Assembly (NCBI GenBank): GCA_947631185.1
Contig: CANRKJ010000013.1
Location: 1-52,110 of the forward strand
DNA from: an uncultured Clostridia bacterium
GTDB taxonomy: Bacteria > Bacillota > Clostridia > TANB77 > CAG-508
Direction of reading: 5' to 3'
DNA: 52,110 nt
This document shows positions 1-9,900 of this stretch, one piece after another. Position 1 is the stretch's first letter. Each line of letters starts with the position of its first letter. Made by a program: the position numbers and the translations under genes. The notes beneath the pieces are model-generated. The model worked only from the letters and a program-made list of their open reading frames with translations. It was not told the DNA's origin and made no database searches.

Positions 1-347
1 CTAATAAAATTATATCATTAAGTGTCTTTTCTTTTTCATTTTTTTGTTAAATTTTCCCCAGAAAATTTAACTCATATTTGAACAAATCAAATATATCAAA
101 CATTTTATTTGATTTAAATCAATTTTTATTTTACGGGCGCCCAATGAGCGCCCCTACAATTGTATAAAAATTTATAAAATGATTTCAAATTTGTTTATAA
201 TATAAAAAATGTGTATACACATACCCCTACAGGAAATTACATAATAATGTAATCTCCATAAGCACACTACGTGCTATTGTATGAGCATTGCATATACACA
301 TTTAAATTTATAACACATTTTTTTTTTTTATTCAACAATTTATTTAA
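1..347. other. gene-free left edge
   Basis: I see no convincing gene here. It holds a perfect 10-bp inverted repeat with a 4-nt loop (47-70), the GC-rich dispersed repeat described at 134-156, a palindromic GTGTATACAC (about 211-220) and a long T-run near 318-329. The open frame that crosses its right part on the plus strand is antisense to the Lys/Ser-rich tail gene and looks like a shadow. Confidence 0.6.
134..156. repeat. GC-rich dispersed repeat, intact copy
   Basis: This GC-rich island (GGGCGC, 7-nt loop, GCGCCC) stands out in an AT-rich background. The same sequence occurs at about 34140-34359, where it is split by a 189-bp inserted element. The flanking ATCAATTTTTATTT-ACGGG is shared by both places, so this is a dispersed intergenic repeat. 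The copy here is the uninterrupted (empty-site) form. Confidence 0.8.
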
Positions 348-1151
348 TTATTCATCACCTTTTTTTCTTTTTGTTGATGTTTTACTTGAAGATGATTTGG
401 TTTTTGCTGTAGAAGTAGATTTTTTGGTAGTACCTTTCTTTTTATCTGTAGTTGCTTTTTTTGTAGTTTTCTTTGATGCACTTGATTCTTTTGAAGTACT
501 TTTTTTAGCAGTAGTAGATTTCTTAGCTGTTCCACTTTTAGCTGTAGTTGATTTTCTAGTAGTTTTTTTTGCTTTTTTTGGTGTTTCTTCTACTTCATCT
601 AAATTTATACTTTTTATTTCATTTTCTAGATCTTCTATTTCATTCATTTCCTCATCTTCAAATTCATCTTCTTCAGTATCTTCTTCTGATTCCAAACTAT
701 CATCATCATTTTCTAATATAATCTTTTCGTCATCTTCGTCATTAAATTCTTTATCATAATCGTCTAAATCATCCAAAATACTAGTATCAAAATTAGCATT
801 ATCTTCATCATCTTGATCATCAAATTCTTCATCTGTATCAACAATATTTTGATTTATATCATCTTCATAAACTTCTTCGTCTTCTTCATCAATATCATCT
901 TCTTTTGTTTTTTCATTACTTTTTTTATTTCCCTTATAAGAATTTTTTTCTTCTGCTTTATCAATACCATATGATAATATTAAAATTAATATCAATAAAA
1001 CACCTGCTGCACCAACGAAAAAATACTTCATATTTCCACTATTGAATAAACTTGTTATATAATCAGTATTTTCTTCAGTAGCAAATACACTTTTGGAAAT
1101 AATTACAAATCCTAATAATAACATCAATATTTTTCTTAAGTTTCTCTTCAT
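348..1151 (-). CDS. membrane protein with acidic block and H1-like basic tail
   Basis: I do not recognise a named family. The start is placed at the Met at 1151, preceded by a GAGGT ribosome site; an upstream in-frame Met overlaps the kinase gene and lacks one. The 267-residue product has a signal-peptide-like N-terminus (to about residue 24, ending SVFA) and a membrane segment at about 41-62. A very acidic stretch follows (about 85-180, runs of D and E), then a tail (about 191-267) made almost only of Lys, Ser, Thr and Ala with KKST/AKKS repeats, like histone H1 or HU tails. It is the last gene of the two-component operon, 22 nt after the kinase, so it may be made with it. A wall- or nucleic-acid-binding role for the basic tail is only a guess. 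Confidence 0.75.
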   Translation of the reverse strand: MKRNLRKILMLLLGFVIISKSVFATEENTDYITSLFNSGNMKYFFVGAAGVLLILILILSYGIDKAEEKNSYKGNKKSNEKTKEDDIDEEDEEVYEDDINQNIVDTDEEFDDQDDEDNANFDTSILDDLDDYDKEFNDEDDEKIILENDDDSLESEEDTEEDEFEDEEMNEIEDLENEIKSINLDEVEETPKKAKKTTRKSTTAKSGTAKKSTTAKKSTSKESSASKKTTKKATTDKKKGTTKKSTSTAKTKSSSSKTSTKRKKGDE

Positions 1152-1173
1152 AAAAATCAACCTCACTTTTATT

Positions 1174-2625
1174 TTAATTCTTTCGTACAACTGGAATTCT
1201 TATAACAACTTCTGTTCCTTTACCAAGTTCACTATTAATATTTATTAATGAATTGTTCTGTTCTAATATTTCTTTTGCAATTGATAATCCTAAACCTGTT
1301 CCACCTGTTTTTCTATTTCTTGCTTTATCCACTCTATAAAATCTATCAAAAACTTTATTTAAATCTTCTGCTGGTATACCAATACCAGTATCCTTTACTT
1401 TAATATAAGCAGTATTTTCAACACAGCCTACATATACTCTTATAGTACCACCCTCATCTGTATATTTTATTGCATTTGTTAAAATATTATATATTACTCT
1501 TTGTATTCCACTTTTATCAGCAAATACCATTGGCATTTTCATAATAGGTGGTAAAAATTCTAAAGTTAAATTCTTTTTTTCAAACTCAATTGTTAAACTA
1601 TCAATAGCATCTTTGGTTATTTCATATAAATTAAATTCAACTTTTTTTACATTAACCTGAGTACTATCATATTTTGATAACTCTAATAAGTCTTTAACCA
1701 TATTATCCATTCTTTTTGATTCAGAATTTATAATTTCTAAAAACTTTTTAAGAATATTTTTTTCAACTTCATCTTCAAGTAAAGTTTCTGAATATCCCAT
1801 TATACTCTGAATAGGAGTTTTCAATTCATGTGATACATTTGCTACGAATTCTTTTCTCATACCATCAAGCCTAACATGTTCTGTTATATCTTGAATAACC
1901 ACTATAACTCCATCAGGCCTTTCATGTTCATTAGTATATGGTGCAAAAAACAAATTCATTGTTCTATCACCTACTGTAATTTTTTGATCTAATGACGTCA
2001 ACTCTTCAAGATATATTATCTTTTCCATATTCAAATTGCTATCAAATTTTGAAAAAATTTCATCAAAATTTTTTTCATTATTATAATTTAAGAAAGTTTT
2101 GGCAGCTGGATTTATATGTATAATATTTCCTTCTATATCAAATGCTATAACTCCATCCTTCATGTGTAAAAGAATAGTTTCCATTTGCTTCTTCTGCCTT
2201 GTAGCATCTATTAAGTTTTCTTTTAGTTCATTATTCATTAGTCCAAAAGCATCAACTAAATCATCAATCTCTGTCTTTTTTCTTCCATCTCCTAAATATT
2301 TTATATCCATAGATTTTCCATTTGAAACTTTTTCTGCACTTTTAATTATCTTAGATATAGGTGAAACAACAAGTTTAGCAATAATCCATCCAAAAATAAC
2401 AGAGGCAATTCCAAATATTCCTAAAGAATATATAACTATATTTCTGGTTTCTAGTATTTCATCATTTATGAGAATGCTTATTTCTGTAGGAGATATATTG
2501 GGATTATTTACTTTTTCATTTAAATCCCCTAATTTATCGATAAAAAGCAAACCTAATAGGGTTATAATGGAAATTCCTAAAAGAGTAAACACAAAAACGA
2601 TTTTTACTTGGATATTTCTTAACAT
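1174..2625 (-). CDS. sensor histidine kinase (WalK/PhoR-like)
   Basis: Membrane sensor kinase, 483 residues, which should autophosphorylate on His and pass phosphate to the response regulator encoded upstream. Order: membrane segment (about 10-29), a short outside loop of some 33 residues, second membrane segment (about 63-86), HAMP linker, PAS domain (about 145-245), HisKA with the H-box VSHELKTP (His266), then HATPase_c with N-box (NILTNAIKY), DTGIGIP, FDRFYRVD and GTGLGLSIA. All catalytic motifs are present. The architecture matches WalK/PhoR kinases, but the outside domain is far smaller than usual for WalK, so the stimulus may be sensed by the membrane or PAS part. The ATG at 2625 follows a GGGAG ribosome site. 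It is in one direction with the regulator and separated from it by a small membrane-peptide gene. Confidence 0.93.
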   Translation of the reverse strand: MLRNIQVKIVFVFTLLGISIITLLGLLFIDKLGDLNEKVNNPNISPTEISILINDEILETRNIVIYSLGIFGIASVIFGWIIAKLVVSPISKIIKSAEKVSNGKSMDIKYLGDGRKKTEIDDLVDAFGLMNNELKENLIDATRQKKQMETILLHMKDGVIAFDIEGNIIHINPAAKTFLNYNNEKNFDEIFSKFDSNLNMEKIIYLEELTSLDQKITVGDRTMNLFFAPYTNEHERPDGVIVVIQDITEHVRLDGMRKEFVANVSHELKTPIQSIMGYSETLLEDEVEKNILKKFLEIINSESKRMDNMVKDLLELSKYDSTQVNVKKVEFNLYEITKDAIDSLTIEFEKKNLTLEFLPPIMKMPMVFADKSGIQRVIYNILTNAIKYTDEGGTIRVYVGCVENTAYIKVKDTGIGIPAEDLNKVFDRFYRVDKARNRKTGGTGLGLSIAKEILEQNNSLININSELGKGTEVVIRIPVVRKN

Positions 2626-2676
2626 AATCTTATCTCCCTATTCTATGCTTTTAATATTATATACATATATTAATTT

Positions 2677-2793
2677 TTATTCAAGTAATTTTGAATAAAA
2701 ATTCTTTTCTTGTTTTTTTCCAATACATATACATGCATAAAGAAAAAAACTAATATTAGCACCAATAATAAACCCTAAAATAAAATTTAACAT
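2677..2793 (-). CDS. 38-residue membrane micropeptide, DUF3789-like
   Basis: A short gene between the response regulator and the kinase. The 38-residue product begins MLNFILGFIIGANISFF, then has a second hydrophobic run and a basic end (KKQEKNFYSKLLE). A start with FILGF(I/L)(I/V)G followed by one membrane helix is the pattern I associate with the DUF3789 family of very small Firmicutes proteins, whose function is not known. An AGGAG ribosome site precedes it; the Met at 2799, two codons upstream, is a possible alternative start. Its place inside a two-component operon suggests a small membrane modulator of the kinase, but that is inference from position alone. Confidence 0.7.
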   Translation of the reverse strand: MLNFILGFIIGANISFFLYACICIGKKQEKNFYSKLLE

Positions 2794-3010
2794 AAGCATC
2801 ACTCTCCTATCATAATTACTTAATTATATGTATGAAATTTTTTATATGCTAAAAAAAGTAATGCTATTATTATATAAGAATAAAATTTGAAGCACAAAAA
2901 AATTTTAATAATTATTTTTTATAGTATAAATAAATATTAAAATTTATTACTATATTCGCAATCGTTGTTCTCGCATGAAAAATTGCTTCAGGAATTTTTC
3001 TGTGCAATGT
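2794..3010. repeat. intergenic stretch with dispersed hairpin repeat (copy A)
   Basis: There is no gene here. On the minus strand, 2945-3008 carries the hairpin GAAAAATT-8 nt-AATTTTTC followed by GCGAGAACAA. Related sequence occurs at about 12270-12325, 25670-25748 and 30291-30345, so this is one copy of a dispersed intergenic repeat. Confidence 0.5.
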
Positions 3011-3040
3011 AAAAAAAAATGGCAAATATTTGCCATTTTT
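3011..3040 (-). terminator. terminator after response regulator
   Basis: On the minus strand the hairpin ATGGCAAATATTTGCCAT is followed directly by a run of T. It overlaps the last codons of the response regulator gene and would end its transcript. The micropeptide and kinase downstream may therefore need read-through or their own promoter. Confidence 0.75.
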
Positions 3041-3794
3041 ATGAGTTTTTATCTGTTACATAATATCCAGACCCTCTTTTTGTTATAAGAATCTTTGGAT
3101 TTGCTTTATCTTTTTCTATTTTGTCCCTAATTCTATTCATTGTAACATCTATTGTTCTAATAGCTCCGACATATTCTTCATATTCCCATACATCTCTTAA
3201 AAGCATTTCCCTTGTAACTACTTGTCCAGGTTGTGTTGCTAGGTACTTTAATACATCGAACTCTTTTTTAGTTAAATTAATTACTTCTCCTTTTACTTTT
3301 ACCTCAACTCTTTTTAAATCTAAAGTTAAATCTCCAACTTTAATAATATTATCCTTATCTTCATTAACTGTTTGATTTGCTTCTTTATTAAAATTAGCTT
3401 CCATCTTTCTTAAATTAGCCTTTATTCTAGCCATTAGTTCTCTAATTTGTATTGGTTTAGTTATATAATCATCAGCACCCATTTCTAATCCAACTATTTT
3501 ATCAGCTTCTGTATCTTTTGCTGATAACATTAAAATTGGAATACTAGATATATTATAAGCATATCTTATTTTTTTGCAAACAGAAATACCATCTAATTTA
3601 GGAAGCATTACATCTAATAAAATCAAATCTGGTTTTTCTTTTAGAGCCATATCAACAGCTGTTAAACCATCTTCTGCTTCTATTGTATCATATCCTTCTT
3701 TTTGCAAGTTAAATACTAATAACTCCCTAATATTTTCTTCATCATCTACAACTAAAATTAATTTCTTTTCTCTTTCCATATTTTTCAACACCAT
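3039..3794 (-). CDS. OmpR/PhoB-family response regulator (WalR/PhoP-like)
   Basis: Transcription factor that is phosphorylated by the partner kinase encoded downstream. It has an N-terminal receiver domain with the acidic pair VVDDEE, phospho-acceptor Asp in LLDVMLP (about residue 61), the switch Ser in MLSAKD and Lys in YITKP, then a C-terminal winged-helix DNA-binding domain (LTKKEFDVLKYL, DVTMNRIRDKI, TKRGSGYYV). Length and motifs fit PhoP/WalR regulators, which usually govern phosphate or cell-wall metabolism; the many wall genes nearby make a wall role plausible. The ATG at 3794 sits very close to its AAAGG ribosome site, so the GTG, TTG or ATG just downstream (MEREKK) may be the true start. 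A sigma-A-like promoter lies about 100 bp upstream. Confidence 0.93.
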   Translation of the reverse strand: MVLKNMEREKKLILVVDDEENIRELLVFNLQKEGYDTIEAEDGLTAVDMALKEKPDLILLDVMLPKLDGISVCKKIRYAYNISSIPILMLSAKDTEADKIVGLEMGADDYITKPIQIRELMARIKANLRKMEANFNKEANQTVNEDKDNIIKVGDLTLDLKRVEVKVKGEVINLTKKEFDVLKYLATQPGQVVTREMLLRDVWEYEEYVGAIRTIDVTMNRIRDKIEKDKANPKILITKRGSGYYVTDKNS

Positions 3795-3890
3795 GAACCT
3801 TTCTTTATAAGGCTATAAGAAAAAGCCATATAATTTAGTATTTCTTACGAAATTATCTAAAATATAATCTTTCGACTGTTATTAATCATT

Positions 3891-3919
3891 TTTATATCAT
3901 ATTTCTACAATTTGTACAA
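3891..3919 (-). promoter_or_regulatory. sigma-A-type promoter of the two-component operon
   Basis: On the minus strand, TTGTAC (3914-3919), 17-bp spacer, TATAAA (3891-3896), upstream of the response regulator. Confidence 0.55.
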
Positions 3920-3956
3920 GTTTTTTTAAAATTTTTTTATAATTTTGATATATATA

Positions 3957-6900
3957 TTACATAAAAACCTCAACATTATAAATTTTTCCATCATTTTGTA
4001 AAAATATTTTTTTATCTTTCAAAATTTCATTATTTAAAATAACCTTTTGTACTCCTTTATTTTTTTCTTCAAAATTATTTATTTTAAAATTATACATACT
4101 TGTTTTATGCTTGTAATGAATCTCAAAGTTTTTCCACTTTTTTGGAATACAAGGATCTATTATTGCATATCCATTTTTTATCTTCAAACCTAATAATTCT
4201 TCAATTATTATCTTATAAAACCAACTACTTGATCCGGTGTACCAACTCCATCCTCCTCGTCCTTGCATATCTTTAGATGAATAAACATCTGCTGAAACAA
4301 CATATGGTTCCTTTTTATATTTACTTAAACTCTCTATATTTTGAGAATGATTTATAGGATTTAATATTGATAGTAATTCATATCCTTTATCACCTAGTCC
4401 TAATCTAAAATATGCCATAGCTAACCATAATGCTCCATGAGTATATTGTCCTCCATTTTCTCTTACACCAGCAGGGTATGATTTTATATATCCAGGCTCT
4501 AATTTACTATTTTCAAAAGCAGGAGTAAATAGCTTTATAATTTTATTTTCTCTATCTACTAAATAATTTTCTGCATTTTCTAAGCATATATATTTTTTAT
4601 CGTTATCACCACAATCAGAGATTACAGCCCAACTTTGTGAAATTCCATCTATTTTGCATTCATCACATTCTATACTTCCTATTGAATTTCCTTCATCATC
4701 AATTGCCCTTTTATACCATTTTCCATCCCAACCAACAGTATTTAATTTCTTTTTTAAATCCATTTTTATATTGTTATATTTTTCAATTTTTTCTATATCA
4801 TTTTTATATTTTAAAATATCTTCAAATCTATTTAAAATATCATATAAAAAGAAACCTAGCCATATACTCTCGCCTTTTCCTTTAACTCCCACATTGCTAA
4901 ATCCATCATTCCAATCACCTGAGCCAATTTTTGGAAAACCATTTTCTCCAAAATTCAAACTTCTTTCTATTGCTCTTATACAATGTTGATAAATAGATTC
5001 CTTTTCTTTGCCATTATAATATATATCATACTTTTCTTGCTCATTATCAGAAAGTAAATTTCCTGACAAATATTCTACTTGCTCATCTAAAAAACTGTAA
5101 TCATTTGTAAATTGTATATATTCTATAACACTATAAGGAAGCCATAATAAATCATCTGAAAATCTTGTTCTAATTCCTCTTTTCGTTTCATCATGCCACC
5201 AATGCAAAACGTCTCCATCAATAAATTGATGTGCTGAACATTTTAATATTTGATCTTTTAATAAATCCGAATTTAAAAATTTCATACCTAACGTATCTTG
5301 CAATTGATCCCTAAATCCTATTGCACCACCTGATTGATAAAAAGAACTTCTACTAAAAATTCTACTAGAAATTGTTTGATATCCTAACCATCCATTAAAT
5401 AAATAATCTAATTCTTTTGAAGGTGTAGTAATCCAAATTCCATTTAATAAATTTCTCCAATTTTTCTTTGTTTGCTCTAAATCGTTCTTCACAAAATCTA
5501 TATTATTGTATTTATTAATATAATCATTTATTTTTTCAGATTCTCTTTCCTCTCCCATTTGTATAATAAGATTTTTTTCTTCAAAAGAATTTAATTTTAT
5601 TTGAAATTCTAAAATTACACAATCCACACTATTACAAAAATCATTTTTTTTATTCAAAATTTTTATAGGTTTTCTATAATCACCATTTTCTAATAAGTCA
5701 TCTTTTCTAAAAGATATTTTATTTATTTTTTCATTACTTGAAATAAACATAATATTATTTTTAAATTCTAAAGACGGTATAGTATTTTTGATATACACAG
5801 TATTATTATTAAATTTTGCAATTAAATTTTTATTAGTTAAAAATTCATCTTCTCCTATGACTAAATTAGACAAAAATACTACATTCAAAACCCTATCTTC
5901 ATCATAAATATTTTTAAATCTAATATCTGTAACTTTTACTTTATCTTCAGATGGAATATAAATATTTGTTTCCTGTAAAATTCCATCCGTTATATTTCTG
6001 TATTTTGCGTATCCAAATCCATAAGTGCAATAATAATAGTTATTGTTTGGAATTACTCCACTATTTAATGTCCAAACTCTCTTTTTACTTTTTTCAAATA
6101 CATAAATAATTTCAGATGGTAGATTTTGAACTCCATTATTATTCCATGGTGTTAATCTATTTAATCTACTATTCTTACACCATGTTGAATCTGCCATGTT
6201 CTCAGTAACTATGCTTCCAAAAAATTTATTAGAAATTACATTACTCCATACTGAAGGAGTTTTAGAATCTTTATTTACTGCAAAAACATATTCTTTTCCA
6301 TTATCTAAGAAACCACCTATTCCATTATAAAAATCCTTTGTTTCAATATTACATGGTAAAATTTCTTCTTCAAATTCTCTTAATTCTATTTTTTCTGTTG
6401 TCTCTTTATTATTTAATTTTTCCTCTATATCTTTTATATAATTTTTTAACGTTCCTTTTTGCCTATCAAATTTTAACTTAGAATTATTATATATAAACTC
6501 TAAATCTTCTTTAAGAACTTCATTTCTATTTATAACATAAATACCTGATTTTTGATTTTTTAAATAACTAATTTGCTTATTCTGAATTATTTCTTCTATT
6601 GAATTTAATAAATAATGTTCATAGATATTTTTTTCATATAATAAAATTACAATATCTATAAAAATATTTTTTGTTCTGTAAAAAATATAAATATCTAAAA
6701 ACTCCTCAAAAATATAAATATCATCTATGCTATTAATATCAAACAATATTATAGGATAGTCGCCTGATATTCCATATTTCCAAATACTATTATACTCAAA
6801 AACATTTTCAAATCTTTGATTAAGTTTTGGTAAATTGTCATCATATATAAAATCTAATAATTTCATTGAATTTATTAAAGTTTCACTATTTAATCTTAAA

Positions 6901-9900
6901 TATTTAAGTTCTTCTTCAACTCTAATTCTTGATAAATCAAATAATTTATTTATTTCTTCTTTTCCTTTTAAACTATTTATATTTTCTAAACAAATTTTTT
7001 TATCTTCATTTACACTCAACAATAAAGAAATTTCTATTTCTTCGTTTGATTTTAATTTAAATGTGTTTTTTATAGCAAGCATAGAGTCAACAGATTGAAT
7101 TATATTATTATCTAATTTTCTATTTTGTACTATTGCTAAAGGAATTCCTAAATTATCTCTTCCATAAAACTTTTCTTTATCTACTTCAAATGAATTTTCT
7201 ATAATTTGATTTTTATCAGAATATAAACATACTGCTAAATTTAAATTTTCATTAGAATCTTTTTGCTTTTTAGTTATAACAAAAATATCATCTATTTTCT
7301 CATATTTTATAAACATTTTATTAAAACAAGGGTGAGCATAATGTTCCATATCATTAGATAATATTGGTATAAGTTCACAATATAAATCTAAAATCTCCTC
7401 TGTATTCCCTACATTTGATATTTTAATATTACGAACTTCCATAGGTTCATTAGGATTTACAGTTATCTTGGTTTCCATTTTTAAATTTCCTTCTGTTTTA
7501 GAAAAAATAGCTTTATCTGGTGCAAAAATAACTTTACAATTCTCTTCCAAACTTAATATTCTTTTATTTGATTTTAAATAAAAAAATATTCCTTGTTTAA
7601 ATGATATAGTAGGTTTAAATTCTGTTAATAATTTATTTTTATATTTACTATATCCATTTCCAAAATTATCTATATATACTTTATAATTTTCATTAGAAAT
7701 TATATTAATATTCTTATGATTAAAATTAAATTCTTTTATCTCACGTTCACAATAACCTGCAAGATTTTCATTTTTTAATTTTTCTACCTTCTTCTTTTTA
7801 TCTTTTGTTATAATCATTTTTAAAGGCATTTTCTCTTGAAGAAGAATGTTAACTGCTTCTATCTTAGCATCTTTATTAAATCTATTTTGTAATACATTCT
7901 TATTTATAACATTATTTAGAGAATTTAATATTAAACCTTGATGATGAGCCATATATGTTTTTACTACTTCATATTTATCCCCAACTTTTAATCTATTTGG
8001 CGTGAAATCAATAGATTCAAAAAATCCATAATTTCCTCTTACTCCATATTCCTCTAATTTTTTTAAATTCTTAATACCAGATTTCAATTTAAGAGGTAAA
8101 GCTAAGCATGTACTATATGGTGAAATTACTAAATCTTCTTCTAATCCTCTTTTTAGACCTAACCATGGTATACCAAAAGCTTTATACTGATAGTTGGAAT
8201 TAAAATCTTTAGTATTATAAGCAGACTCAGATATTCCCCATGGGATACCATATCTACTACAATATTCCATTTGACTTAAAACAGCAAATCTTGAAGATTC
8301 ATCTATAAGACTACCTTCATATTGTTTTAAATTAATATTAGGCATTAGATATTCAAAAGCAGTTCCTGTCCAAGAGACTAATCCTTTATATCCTTTAAAA
8401 ACTGTAAGAGTTCTACTTAAATTGTTCCAATGTTTAAGAGGCACATCTCGTTTTGCTATTGCAACAACACTAGCTTGTCTTGCTTCTGAAGCTAAGAAAT
8501 CATAATATGAATCTATAAGTTCATTTTCCTCTAAATTAAATCCTACCGAAAATAGTTTGTTTTTTTCACTGTATAAATAAGAAAAATCTGTATTATTTAT
8601 TAAATTATCTACATTTTGTATAAGATTATCTAATTCTTTTTTTTCATTATTTTCTATTAAAAATTGTCTTACTATATATAAATATCCCACAAAATTTCCA
8701 CTATCAACTGTTGAAATAAATCTAGGAATTAGTGGTTTTAAATCTTCTGTATTATACCAATTATAAAGATGACCATTCCATTTACTAAGTTTATTTATTG
8801 AATCAAATATTTTATATAGATAATCAATACATTGATCTAATTTTATAAAACCTAAATCATATGCTGATATGACAGAGATAAGTTCCAAACCTATATTAGT
8901 TGATGATGTTCTACGTACTATTTTATTTCTTCTATCATCTTGATAATTATCTATTATTAAATAATTATTCTCTTTTGTAATATTATCTATAAAAAATTTC
9001 CAAGTATCCTTTGCTATACTTAATAAATATAATTCATCATCTTTAGATAATATCGTTTTTTCTTTATTATCTTTACTAATTTCATAAGCCACAAATGGTG
9101 CTATAATCCATAATATTCCTATAAAATATTGATTTAATATAAAAGTAATTGCCCCAAATATAACTTGAATAAACATTTCCTTATAGTAAATAGATAATTT
9201 ATTCGAACAATTTTTATCAACATCTTCAGATGTTACCCATTCAAGTAATTTAGTTTTCCTTATTTTTCTATATATAACTCTTATAATTGCATCAATATTT
9301 TTATAAGCTTCAAAAGGCAAAAATATAAAATCTAATATTATTCTAATTATAGCTAAAAATACTCCTTCAAATTTTCTAGAAAAATTTCTATTAGAATAAA
9401 TTGCACCAATAATATTACTTTTCTTAAAAATAATATAATTTAATATTTCAAGCAAATACATGATTTCTAAACTTATCAAAGACGTAAATATCATTATATT
9501 ATTATCTAAAATAAAGCCAAATATTAATCCTATTAAAACCATGGGTTTAAGTAAGCTTCTTCTCAAATTATCAAAAATTTTAAATCTGGATATTTTATTT
9601 AATTTTTTATTTTTTATCCAACTAGCAATTTGAAAATCTCCTCTTACCCATCTATGATTTCTATTTATATATGACAAATATTTACTTGGAAATCCATCTA
9701 ATAACTCTATATCACTTAATAATCCACATCTTAAATAATTTCCTTCTAATAAATCATGACTTAAAATCGTATTTTCTGGGAACTCATCTTTTAGTACAGT
9801 ATTGTATACATTTAAATCATAAATACCTTTACCTGTAAAAATACCTTCTTTAAAATAATCCTGATAAATATCAGAAATAGCATTTGTATAAAAATCAATT

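Noticed and set aside
271..759. 162-codon plus-strand frame
   Set aside because: It is antisense to the Lys/Ser- and acid-rich coding sequence, whose composition keeps the other strand open.
4637..4989. Plus-strand frames inside the giant glucan-synthase gene
   Set aside because: They are hydrophobic antisense shadows without ribosome sites in a region with clear GH94 motifs on the other strand.
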